DNA of 6,705 nt from Oscillospiraceae bacterium (GTDB taxonomy: Bacteria > Bacillota > Clostridia > Oscillospirales > Ruminococcaceae): assembly GCA_900765125.1 (NCBI GenBank), contig CAAFQL010000266.1, forward strand, positions 1 through 6,705. The letters run 5' to 3'. The notes below the pieces were generated by a model, which was given only the letters and a program-made list of their open reading frames with translations, did no database searches and was not told the origin of the DNA. The position numbers and the translations under genes were made by a program. Shown here piece after piece: positions 1 to 6,390 of the stretch (its first letter is position 1; the number at the start of each line of letters is the position of its first letter).

Positions 1-1
1 C

Positions 2-460
2 GATGAAGCAAGACGATGTACAGCTCAGGATAATTTTGATCTTATTCTCATAAATATGCCTCTTACAGATGAGATGGGGGACAGACTGGCAGTACAGATG
101 AGCAGCAGCACAAGTGCAGGTGTAATTCTTATGTGCCGTGCTGATTCTGCTGAAGAGGTAAGCTGTCGTACCGGTGAACATGGGGTATCTGTCATTTCAA
201 AGCCCATTCATAAGACTGCCTTTCATCAGGCAATCATTTCCGGTATGTCTGTGAGAAATCGTCTTATATGCATGAAGCAGGAGAATGTAAGACTACAGAA
301 TAAGCTGCGTGAAATGAGAGTTGTTTCAAGGGCTAAGTGCCTTCTTATAGAGAAAAGATCTATGACAGAAAGTGAAGCTCACAGATATATCGAAAAGCTT
401 TCTATGGATACAAGATGCACGAGAGAAAAAACCGCAGAGAAAATAATATCAGAGCTGTAA
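2..460 (+). CDS. ANTAR-domain antiterminator with pseudo-receiver domain (5'-truncated)
   Basis: C-terminal 152 residues of an RNA-binding antitermination regulator; the frame is open to the window edge, so the start lies outside. The visible N-terminal part is the end of a CheY-like receiver fold: FDLILINMPLTDEMG, a hydrophobic VILMC strand, then the conserved Lys-Pro of VISKPI. The position normally holding the phosphorylated Asp is Asn (codon 53-55), so phosphotransfer is unlikely. A helical linker (ENVRLQNKLREMRVVSR) leads into the ANTAR domain: RAKCLLIEKRSMTESEAHRYIEKLSMDTRCTREKTAEKII, with the family's Ala-Lys, EAH-RYI and late A-I pattern. Known family role: ANTAR proteins bind paired RNA hairpins in leaders and prevent intrinsic termination; in Firmicutes many control nitrogen or ethanolamine genes. 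The next gene is asparagine synthetase behind a terminator, so I infer that asnB is a target. Family call is firm; target and signal are inferred. Confidence 0.9.
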   Translation, partial: DEARRCTAQDNFDLILINMPLTDEMGDRLAVQMSSSTSAGVILMCRADSAEEVSCRTGEHGVSVISKPIHKTAFHQAIISGMSVRNRLICMKQENVRLQNKLREMRVVSRAKCLLIEKRSMTESEAHRYIEKLSMDTRCTREKTAEKIISEL

Positions 461-461
461 C

Positions 462-490
462 TTTTTGTGAAAATCTGCATATAATATAAT
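462..490 (+). promoter_or_regulatory. Possible asnB promoter with two overlapping -10 boxes
   Basis: TATAAT occurs twice in tandem at 480-485 and 485-490, inside an AT-rich stretch just after the ANTAR stop codon. The matching -35 is poor: TTTTTG lies 17 bp upstream of the second box, while the better TTGTGA (465-470) is only 14 bp away. If used, transcription would start near 497, giving an asnB leader of about 80 nt that is almost entirely the terminator hairpin. A weak -35 would fit an activated promoter, or there may be no promoter and asnB may depend on read-through from the ANTAR gene. Confidence 0.35.
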
Positions 491-503
491 AGTGACCAAT
501 AAT

Positions 504-557
504 AGAGAATAACAAAACAAAGCTTTCATCGGCTTTTTGTTATTCTCTGTTTTTATT
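504..557 (+). terminator. Intrinsic terminator in the asnB leader, candidate attenuator
   Basis: Positions 504-517 pair perfectly with 535-548 (14 bp). A three-base bulge (518-520), a further AGC/GCT pairing (521-523 with 532-534) and an 8-nt loop (524-531) follow. TTTTT at 550-554 continues into an AT run. The structure ends about 5 bases before the asnB ribosome binding site (AGGAGG, 562-567, 9 nt from the ATG), leaving no room for a separate promoter after it. It may simply end the ANTAR transcript, but its position fits a leader attenuator controlled by antitermination. The hairpin is certain as a sequence feature; the attenuation role is inference. Confidence 0.85.
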
Positions 558-576
558 ATACAGGAGGTTTTGAGTT

Positions 577-2415
577 ATGTGCGGAATATGCGGTATGGTC
601 AGCTTTGAAAATGATATGAGAAAAGAACGTGATATACTTATAAAAATGCAGTCAGCTCTTGAAAGAAGAGGGCCTGACGGAGAGGGGGTATTTTGCAGTG
701 AATGTGAATGCATAATGGCTCACAAAAGGCTTGCTGTTATTGACCCTGAAAATGGAAAGCAGCCTATGACAAGAAAGTATATGGGAGAAACCTACACTAT
801 AGTATACAACGGCGAGCTTTACAATACAAAGGAGATACGTGAAGAACTTACAGAATTGGGAGCAATTTTTGAAACTAATTGTGATACCGAAGTTGTACTT
901 TGGGGTTATATTCTGTTTAAAGAGGATATTTTGCAGAAGTTCAATGGTATATTCGCCTTTGGTATATGGGAACACAGTGGAAAGCGGCTTTTTCTTGCAA
1001 GAGACAGAATGGGTGTAAAGCCACTTTTTTATGCTGAAACAGAAAAAGGATTTGTTTTTTCATCGGAAATAAATTCTCTTCTTGAAAATCCAGATATTCC
1101 TCGTGAAATTGATATAATAGGTCTTTCTGAAATCATTTTAATGGCTCCGGGAAGAACACCGGGATATGGGATTTTTAGAACAATCAGAGAGCTGAAACGT
1201 GCAGAGTATGCGTTTTATGAAAATACAGGTTTTAGAAAAAATATTTATTGGAAGCTTAAAGCAAAGGAACATACAGATAATTTTAGTCAGACGGCAGAAA
1301 CTGTAAGGTTTCTTCTCGAAGATTCTGTTAAAAGACAGCTTGTGTCAGATGTACCTCTGGGAACATTTTTATCCGGCGGACTTGATTCAAGTATAATTTC
1401 ATCTATTGCTGCAAGTGAATATAAAAAGCAGGGAAGAGTTCTTGATACCTTTTCCCTTGACTATAAAAGCAATGACATATATTTCCAGAAAAGTCGTTTT
1501 CAACCTACAAGTGACACTGAATTTATAGATATAATGGCAGAGTATCTGGGGAGCAATAGTCATAAGACAATTCTTGATACTCCTGCACTTGCAGCAGCTC
1601 TTATTCCAGCAATGGAAGCCAGAGGAATGGCTGCTATGGGTGATGTTGACAGTTCTATGCTTTTATTCTGCCGTGATATTCGCAGAAGCGTTACGGCTGC
1701 ACTTTCAGGAGAATGTTCGGATGAGATATTCGGAGGATATCCGTGGTATAGAGATGAGACTATCCGTATGAGTGAGGGCTTCCCATGGGCACAGAGCGCA
1801 GCATACAGGCAGTCATTTTTACGTGATGAATTCAGTGAACTGATAGACGGAAGAGCCTATGTAGATAAGGCTTATAGGGATACCATTTCACAGGCTGATA
1901 AGCTTTCCGGAGAACCTGTTACAGAGAGCAGAACACGGGAAATGATGATCCTTAATATAGATTGGTTTATGCAGAATCTTCTTGACCGTAAGGACAGAAT
2001 GAGTATGTACAGCTCGCTGGAGGTGAGAGTACCGTTCTGCGATTATCGTATTGCAGAGTATCTTTATAATGTTCCGTGGGAATATAAAGATTATAAGGGC
2101 TATGAAAAAGGACTTCTCAGAGAAGCAATGAAGGGCTATCTTCCAGATAAAATCCTCTGGCGGAAGAAAAGTCCTTATCCTAAAACGCACAATCCTGCTT
2201 ACTTTCTTGCAGTATCAAAAATGCTTCGTAAAATTACTGATGATCCATCATCACCTCTGTTGTCTATTATTAAAAAGTCAAGACTTACAGAACTTATGGA
2301 AGGCAGTGAGTCTGTACAGTGGTATGGTCAGCTTATGACAAAACCTCAGACCATAGCATTTTTTGTACAGCTGGATTCATGGCTTCGTAGGTATAATGTC
2401 AATGTTAAAGCGTAG
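577..2415 (+). CDS. asnB: Glutamine-hydrolysing asparagine synthetase (AsnB type)
   Basis: Makes asparagine from aspartate, glutamine and ATP in the cytoplasm, linking glutamine nitrogen to amino-acid supply. 612 residues, usual for Gram-positive AsnB/AsnO-type enzymes. The N-terminal class II glutaminase domain (about 2-190) starts with MCGICG, so Cys2 becomes the N-terminal nucleophile once Met is removed; RRGPDGEG (30-37), AHKRLAVID (48-56), YNGELYN (77-83) and CDTE (102-105) complete its active site. The C-terminal synthetase domain has the ATP pyrophosphatase loop SGGLDSS (266-272), LSGECSDEIFGGYPWY, DRKDRMSMYSSLEVRVPF and a late KILWRKKSPYP. No key residue is missing. The start is fixed by Cys2 and by AGGAGG 9 nt upstream. 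It follows an ANTAR regulator and a leader terminator, suggesting nitrogen-linked control. A related amidotransferase acting on a peptide or cell-wall substrate cannot be fully excluded, because AsnB-like paralogues exist. Confidence 0.93.
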   Translation: MCGICGMVSFENDMRKERDILIKMQSALERRGPDGEGVFCSECECIMAHKRLAVIDPENGKQPMTRKYMGETYTIVYNGELYNTKEIREELTELGAIFETNCDTEVVLWGYILFKEDILQKFNGIFAFGIWEHSGKRLFLARDRMGVKPLFYAETEKGFVFSSEINSLLENPDIPREIDIIGLSEIILMAPGRTPGYGIFRTIRELKRAEYAFYENTGFRKNIYWKLKAKEHTDNFSQTAETVRFLLEDSVKRQLVSDVPLGTFLSGGLDSSIISSIAASEYKKQGRVLDTFSLDYKSNDIYFQKSRFQPTSDTEFIDIMAEYLGSNSHKTILDTPALAAALIPAMEARGMAAMGDVDSSMLLFCRDIRRSVTAALSGECSDEIFGGYPWYRDETIRMSEGFPWAQSAAYRQSFLRDEFSELIDGRAYVDKAYRDTISQADKLSGEPVTESRTREMMILNIDWFMQNLLDRKDRMSMYSSLEVRVPFCDYRIAEYLYNVPWEYKDYKGYEKGLLREAMKGYLPDKILWRKKSPYPKTHNPAYFLAVSKMLRKITDDPSSPLLSIIKKSRLTELMEGSESVQWYGQLMTKPQTIAFFVQLDSWLRRYNVNVKA

Positions 2416-2420
2416 GAAAG

Positions 2421-2945
2421 TCATTTCAGCAGTTTCTCTGCCATAGTGCTTATAAAGTCTACAACTTCATCAAGTCTGTAATTTTGGTTCTTGTTGTAAG
2501 TATAATATCCGCCATATACACTGAATGTTATGAAAAGATTTTTCTCCTTTGAATCTTTAAGCTCAGGATGACTTGTAAAAATCATTTCTTTAAGAGCGGC
2601 TTCAATTCTATCCGGAAGCCGCTCGCTTCTTGTTCCGGAGAAAACAGTAGTTATAAGTGAACTTTGTGATGAATATGCGGTAAAAAGATTTCTTGTGAAT
2701 TCTTTGGGATCATCAAAAATATCATCTGCACTGCCCAGACTTTTTATAATTGATGAAACTATCTCGTTTTCTATCTTATCGGAAAGGTCGTATACGTCCT
2801 TATAGTAAACATAGAATGTTGATTTGTTTATCTGAGCTTCTTCGCAAAGCTCTTTTACTGTGAGCTTTTCCAGTGGTTTCCTTGAACGTATACAGATAAA
2901 TGCATTGTAAATACTTCTTCTCGTTTTCTCTTTTCTTATATCCAT
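2421..2945 (-). CDS. TetR/AcrR-family transcriptional regulator
   Basis: 174-residue regulator of typical TetR size. The N-terminal helix-turn-helix domain spans about residues 5-55: TRRSIYNAFICIRSRKPLEKLTVKELCEEAQINKSTFYVYYKD, with the diagnostic recognition helix INKSTFYVYY at 39-48. The rest (about 60-174) is an alpha-helical ligand/dimerisation domain too divergent to predict an effector. The start has a GGGGTGG ribosome binding site (complement of 2953-2959) 7 nt upstream. It is divergent from glgB across 171 bp, so the likeliest targets are its own promoter and possibly glgB; nothing in the sequence identifies a ligand. Its stop codon is 5 bp from that of asnB, arranged tail to tail, with no hairpin terminator between them. 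Family call is firm; target is inferred from position only. Confidence 0.9.
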   Translation of the reverse strand: MDIRKEKTRRSIYNAFICIRSRKPLEKLTVKELCEEAQINKSTFYVYYKDVYDLSDKIENEIVSSIIKSLGSADDIFDDPKEFTRNLFTAYSSQSSLITTVFSGTRSERLPDRIEAALKEMIFTSHPELKDSKEKNLFITFSVYGGYYTYNKNQNYRLDEVVDFISTMAEKLLK

Positions 2946-3032
2946 AGCAATACCACCCCATATACAAATTATGATAATATCCGACTGTTTTTTTTAAACG
3001 TTGCTTTTCCAACTAATATCTAAAATCAGTGG

Positions 3033-3061
3033 TTGAAAGCTTGTGATAACTATATTATACT
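3033..3061 (+). promoter_or_regulatory. glgB sigma-A promoter
   Basis: TTGAAA (3033-3038) and TATACT (3056-3061) are separated by exactly 17 bp, each one mismatch from consensus. A second TATACT follows at 3061-3066. The start site is expected near 3068, about 50 nt before the glgB ATG. Its -10 box overlaps a minus-strand TATAAT, so polymerase can probably occupy only one of the two promoters at a time. Confidence 0.65.
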
Positions 3062-3082
3062 ATACTTGCAGAAGAAAAACAA
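3054..3082 (-). promoter_or_regulatory. Candidate tetR promoter overlapping the glgB promoter
   Basis: On the minus strand TTGTTT (complement of 3077-3082) is separated by 17 bp from a perfect TATAAT (complement of 3054-3059). The -10 shares most of its base pairs with the glgB -10 box on the other strand. Transcription from here would give a leader of about 100 nt before the tetR ATG. A nearer start (TATTAT, complement of 2975-2980, with no good -35) is an alternative, so this assignment is tentative. Confidence 0.4.
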
Positions 3083-3103
3083 CTGTTGTCTATTTTATTT
3101 TAC

Positions 3104-3110
3104 AAAGGAG
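3104..3110 (+). promoter_or_regulatory. glgB ribosome binding site, fixes the start
   Basis: AAAGGAG lies 6 nt before the ATG at 3117. It rules out an in-frame TTG at 3033, which coincides with the -35 box and would add 28 residues with no similarity to branching enzymes. Confidence 0.85.
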
Positions 3111-3116
3111 ATCATT

Positions 3117-4913
3117 ATGGATTATTATGGCTTTTATACAGGTACGGAATTTGAAGCGTATAAATATTTGGGTGCACATTGCTATGGAGATGTAACTGTT
3201 TTCAGAACATTTGCTCCCAGTGCAGAGAGAATATCTCTCATAGGTGAGTTTAGCGACTGGAATGAGATACCTATGTATAAGGTGGGAGACGGTAACTTCT
3301 GGGAATGCGAGGTTCACGGTGCAAAGCAGTATGATATGTACAAGTATCGTATTTATAAAAGAGGCGGAAATGTTACAGATCACTGTGACCCATATGGATT
3401 CTATTCAGAACTCAGACCGGGAAATGCTTCTAAAATATTTGATTCAAAATATGAATTCAATGATAAAAAATGGCTTGTATCAAGAGGAGATTTCTATAAT
3501 AAGCCTATAAATATATATGAGCTTCACTTTGGTTCATGGAGAACTAAGGCAGATGCTGAAACTATACCTGAAAGCTGGTATCAGTACGATGAGCTTGGAG
3601 AACTTCTCATACCTTATCTCAAGAAAAATGGTTATAATTATGTTGAAATAATGCCCCTTAATGAATATCCTTGTGATGAATCATGGGGTTATCAGGGTAC
3701 AGGCTTTTTCAGTGCTACTGCGAGATATGGCGATCCTGATGGTTTGAGAAAGTTTGTTGATGAATGTCATCAGAATGGCATTGGTGTAATACTTGACTTT
3801 GTTCCTGTTCATTTTGCTGTGGATGGCTATGCTCTTTGGAATTATGATGGAACGTCTTTGTATGAGTATCCTAATTCAGATGTTGGAAGAAGCGAATGGG
3901 GAAGCTGCAATTTTATGCACTCACGTGGAGAAGTAAGAAGCTTTTTGCAGTCTGCTGCACTTTTCTGGTTAAGTGAATTTCATATGGATGGACTTAGAAT
4001 GGATGCAGTAAGCAATCTTATCTATTGGCAGGGCGATCCAAAACGTGGCGTAAATGGTATGACACGTGACTTTATAATGAATATGAATTGCGGTCTGAAA
4101 CAGAGAGTTCCGGGTATTATGCTCATTGCAGAGGATTCAAGTTCTTATGACGGCGTTACAAGACCTGTATTTGACGGTGGTCTGGGTTTTGACTTTAAGT
4201 GGGATCTGGGATGGATGAATGACACTCTTAATTATTTCAGACTTTCTCCGGAACAGAGAAAATATGATTATCATAAACTTACATTTAGTATGATGTACTA
4301 TTATAATGAGAGATATATACTGCCGCTGTCTCATGATGAAGTTGTACATGGTAAGGCAACCATTATACAGAAGATGAATGGCGAATATGATGTTAAATTT
4401 CCGCAGGCAAGGGCACTTTATCTTTATATGATGGCACATCCTGGTAAGAAGCTTAACTTTATGGGCAACGAAATAGCTCAGTTTAGAGAATGGGACGAGA
4501 AGCGTGAACAAGACTGGGATATTCTGAAATATCCTAATCATGATGCATTCCATGAATACATAAAGAAGCTTAACAGTATCTATCTTGAAACACCGGCTTT
4601 CTATGGAGATGATTTTTCAACTAATGGTTTCAACTGGCTTGATTGTCACAGTGAAGAGCTTTGTGTTTATTCGTTTATTAGAAAGTGTGAAGACAGTAAT
4701 GTTTTAGCTGTGTTTAACTTTTCTGATAAGACTGTGGATTACAGTCTTAATGTCGAAGATATTAAATCTCTCACAGAGGTTATTTGCAGTGAGGATTCAC
4801 GTTTTGGCGGCTGTGTTGAAAGTAAGAAGAGGAAAGCACCTGTTATTAAAGACGGTGTTGCAAAGTTTAACCTGCCGCCGTTTTCAGGTCAGCTTTATGA
4901 TGTAAAATACTGA
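3117..4913 (+). CDS. glgB: 1,4-alpha-glucan (glycogen) branching enzyme, GH13
   Basis: Cuts an alpha-1,4-glucan chain and re-attaches it through an alpha-1,6 bond, branching storage glycogen in the cytoplasm. 598 residues from the ATG at 3117, shorter than the roughly 730 of E. coli GlgB because the extra N-terminal module is absent. An N-terminal CBM48-like domain (about 15-105) contains FRTFAPSAERISLIGEFSDWNE and FWECEV. The GH13 barrel follows, with YELHFGSW, YNYVEIMPLNEYPCDESWGYQGTGFF, VILDFVPVHF, nucleophile Asp296 in GLRMDAV, acid/base Glu339 in LIAEDSS and the third acid Asp407 in LSHDEVVHGK. The C-terminal beta domain ends with DSRFGG and LPPFSGQLYDV. All catalytic residues are present. 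It appears monocistronic, with its own promoter and terminator, and no glgA, glgC or glgP adjoins it here. The divergent TetR gene may regulate it. A GH13 relative of other specificity is unlikely given these motifs. Confidence 0.95.
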   Translation: MDYYGFYTGTEFEAYKYLGAHCYGDVTVFRTFAPSAERISLIGEFSDWNEIPMYKVGDGNFWECEVHGAKQYDMYKYRIYKRGGNVTDHCDPYGFYSELRPGNASKIFDSKYEFNDKKWLVSRGDFYNKPINIYELHFGSWRTKADAETIPESWYQYDELGELLIPYLKKNGYNYVEIMPLNEYPCDESWGYQGTGFFSATARYGDPDGLRKFVDECHQNGIGVILDFVPVHFAVDGYALWNYDGTSLYEYPNSDVGRSEWGSCNFMHSRGEVRSFLQSAALFWLSEFHMDGLRMDAVSNLIYWQGDPKRGVNGMTRDFIMNMNCGLKQRVPGIMLIAEDSSSYDGVTRPVFDGGLGFDFKWDLGWMNDTLNYFRLSPEQRKYDYHKLTFSMMYYYNERYILPLSHDEVVHGKATIIQKMNGEYDVKFPQARALYLYMMAHPGKKLNFMGNEIAQFREWDEKREQDWDILKYPNHDAFHEYIKKLNSIYLETPAFYGDDFSTNGFNWLDCHSEELCVYSFIRKCEDSNVLAVFNFSDKTVDYSLNVEDIKSLTEVICSEDSRFGGCVESKKRKAPVIKDGVAKFNLPPFSGQLYDVKY

Positions 4914-4947
4914 TAAGGCAATCAGATTAAAATATATTAAAACATAT

Positions 4948-4980
4948 AAAAAGGGAGCATATACAGCTCCCTTTTTATTA
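4948..4980. terminator. Bidirectional intrinsic terminator between glgB and the dockerin gene
   Basis: An 11-bp perfect stem (4948-4958 with 4966-4976) with a 7-nt loop ATATACA and a GGGAGC/GCTCCC core. It is flanked by T5 on the plus strand and, because the stem starts AAAAA, by T5 on the minus strand as well. It lies 34 bp after the glgB stop and 4 bp beyond the stop of the convergent dockerin gene, so it can end both transcripts. Confidence 0.92.
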
Positions 4981-6150
4981 TTAAGATGTAAGAATTACTT
5001 TAAGTGTGGATAAGTCAAATACATTTATTTTGCCATCTTCATTGCAGTCAGCGTTTACAATAGATTTTATATTACTCTTACCAATAATATATTTTTGAAG
5101 AGTGATCACATCTGTCATTTTTACAGAATTATCATTGTTGCAGTCACCAAGGAGCGGATATTCAACATCGTTTTCGTCAATAGTAGTGATAGTACCATCT
5201 GAATCTATTTTATAGCATTCTTCAGCACGTATGTCACTATGTTCTTTAATATTATCTTTATCATATTGTGCCCATGTCATTTTCACTGTACCTGAAACAG
5301 CTGGTTCATATAAAAAGACATAGCATGGTGAAGAACCGGGAGGAAGACATTCAACAGAACTTGGTAGAATGCAAACATTTGTCGTTTCTTTTATTCGTCC
5401 TGTTCCTTTTTGAGTAATGTCCCAATTTAAATTGGCACAGCTAAATAGATAATCACAATATACAATATATCCATCATGAACAGATATTCTGCCATTTTCA
5501 CCAATGAATGTACTATATTCATTTTCACAGTCCGGAAGCCATGAGAAAACATCTGTTTCAGTTATTTTGTTATCATTTATTTCAAAGTTATAATCAACTT
5601 TTTCAATAACACTTTCATCATTGATCTGCGATACAAGCTTACTGAGATTCAGTATACCTGACTTTGTAGGACGATATACAGTGATATCAAAGCTGTATAT
5701 AGGATAGATTTTCCGCTCTCGATAAATAATGTCATGAATATAAAGTTCACTGAGAAGATAGGTATATTCACTATATGCTTCTTTATCAGATTGATCAGGT
5801 GCTTCCGGCATCTCAAAGAACACTTCATCATGAAAAACTATATCTTCGGAATAATCTGTTGTACTGCCATTGTCAATAAGTTCATAAGAATATTTATCGT
5901 TGTAAAACAATTCCTTTCTCATAACAACGCATACAAAGTCATCCTGAACATATGTAGAACCGTGATTATTGGTAAACCTAATAGCATCAATATAGTCTTT
6001 TGGTACCCAATCCGGCAAATACGATGTGTTTTCAGCCAAAGTATTTTCTTCAGCTGATACTGTAGAGTTTGCAGCATATCCTGCACACAGTGATAAACAT
6101 AGTGCAAATGTTATAGATGATGATATAGCAGATTTTATGGTTCTTTTCAT
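4981..6150 (-). CDS. Secreted dockerin-containing protein of unknown function
   Basis: 389 residues. A Sec signal peptide (MKRTIKSA, hydrophobic 9-26) probably ends at VSA|EE after residue 33; no lipobox is present. Residues 34-330 match no enzyme or carbohydrate-binding family I recognise; they begin LPDWVPKDYIDAIRFTNNHG and hold eight cysteines, unusually many for an exported protein. The C-terminus is a type I dockerin (about 334-389) with two calcium loops: D336-N338-D340-D347 in GDCNNDNSVKMTD and D368-N370-D372-D379 in ADCNEDGKINVFD, each followed by a helix (LQKYIIG; LSTLKVIL). Dockerins bind cohesins of a scaffoldin, so the protein is probably a cellulosome- or amylosome-type component or is attached at the cell surface. 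AGGAGG (complement of 6158-6163) lies 7 nt before the ATG. It is convergent with glgB, behind a shared terminator. Secretion and dockerin are firm; the main domain is unassigned. Confidence 0.88.
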   Translation of the reverse strand: MKRTIKSAISSSITFALCLSLCAGYAANSTVSAEENTLAENTSYLPDWVPKDYIDAIRFTNNHGSTYVQDDFVCVVMRKELFYNDKYSYELIDNGSTTDYSEDIVFHDEVFFEMPEAPDQSDKEAYSEYTYLLSELYIHDIIYRERKIYPIYSFDITVYRPTKSGILNLSKLVSQINDESVIEKVDYNFEINDNKITETDVFSWLPDCENEYSTFIGENGRISVHDGYIVYCDYLFSCANLNWDITQKGTGRIKETTNVCILPSSVECLPPGSSPCYVFLYEPAVSGTVKMTWAQYDKDNIKEHSDIRAEECYKIDSDGTITTIDENDVEYPLLGDCNNDNSVKMTDVITLQKYIIGKSNIKSIVNADCNEDGKINVFDLSTLKVILTS

Positions 6151-6197
6151 AAAAATTCCTCCTAAAAGTTAGAAAAATTGGTCTTTTCCACAATTTG

Positions 6198-6226
6198 ATT
6201 ATAACATATTATAAGTAAAATGTCAA
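6198..6226 (-). promoter_or_regulatory. Consensus promoter of the dockerin gene
   Basis: On the minus strand TTGACA (complement of 6221-6226), 17 bp and TATAAT (complement of 6198-6203), preceded by TGT, which makes an extended -10. All twelve core bases match sigma-A consensus. The expected start near 6190 gives a leader of about 40 nt to the ATG at 6150. Confidence 0.85.
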
Positions 6227-6283
6227 TGATTTTTTCAAAATCTTTTATTGAGGCAGATGACATATTGTTTAATGAAAAAATAA

Positions 6284-6321
6284 TTATCGAAAAACGATAA
6301 AAAATACTTGACAAACGATAA
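6284..6321. repeat. Cluster of TTATCG/CGATAA half-sites, putative operator
   Basis: TTATCG (6284-6289), five A residues and CGATAA (6295-6300) form a perfect inverted repeat. A third copy, CGATAA (6316-6321), lies between the -35 and -10 boxes of the rightward promoter. The two direct CGATAA copies start 21 bp apart, about two helical turns, and the inverted pair is 11 bp apart, about one turn, so all three sites face the same side of the helix. A protein bound here would block the promoter. The hairpin alone is short and has no U-tract, so it is not a terminator. The cognate regulator is not identified. Confidence 0.6.
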
Positions 6322-6336
6322 ATTATGTGCTATAAT
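6308..6336 (+). promoter_or_regulatory. Consensus promoter of the truncated membrane-protein gene
   Basis: TTGACA (6308-6313), 17 bp and TATAAT (6331-6336), with TGC directly before the -10 (extended -10). A perfect sigma-A consensus predicts strong basal activity, which would need a repressor if the gene is conditional; the CGATAA site in the spacer is the obvious place. The start is expected near 6343, about 55 nt before the ATG. Confidence 0.88.
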
Positions 6337-6384
6337 AAAATCACAGTCAGACTGAAAGAAGAAAACAAACTAAGAGTAATTTTT

Positions 6385-6390
6385 GGAGGA
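6385..6390 (+). promoter_or_regulatory. Ribosome binding site choosing the ATG at 6398
   Basis: GGAGGA is 7 nt before the ATG at 6398. Another ATG at 6391 directly abuts this site and opens a frame that stops after seven codons, so 6398 is the functional start. Confidence 0.8.

Noticed and set aside
461..540. CTTTTTGT at 461-468 repeats the terminator right arm (533-540) and might act as an antiterminator
   Set aside because: An eight-base low-complexity match is easily due to chance, pairing with the left arm is interrupted, and the segment would be absent from a transcript starting near 497.
461..576. Canonical ANTAR two-hairpin target or T-box in the asnB leader
   Set aside because: No paired hexaloop hairpins with A1/G4 could be folded by eye, and there is no T-box TGGNACCGCG sequence or enough leader length. 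Only the terminator hairpin is supported.
652..975. Minus-strand open frame inside asnB
   Set aside because: It lies fully within a strongly conserved coding gene, has no start signals of its own and no recognisable domain: a shadow frame.
2415..2440. Small hairpins GAAA-GTCA-TTTC and GCAG-TTTCT-CTGC as a terminator
   Set aside because: Stems of four base pairs without a U-tract are too weak to call.
3033..3116. Upstream in-frame TTG start adding 28 residues to glgB
   Set aside because: The TTG is the promoter -35 box, has no ribosome binding site, and the extension does not look like a branching enzyme. The ATG at 3117 has AAAGGAG 6 nt upstream.
4137..4553. Minus-strand open frame of 138 codons inside glgB
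   Set aside because: It is opposite the conserved GH13 catalytic region, its translation has no family features, and it has no promoter or ribosome binding site.
5734..6057. Plus-strand open frame of 107 codons opposite the dockerin gene
   Set aside because: The hydrophobic, isoleucine- and phenylalanine-rich translation is typical of antisense reading in AT-rich DNA, and the minus-strand gene has a signal peptide, dockerin and start signals.
6085..6097. Possible lipobox at LSLC in the dockerin protein
   Set aside because: The residue before Cys22 is Leu, not Gly/Ala/Ser, and a better signal peptidase I site VSA|EE follows.
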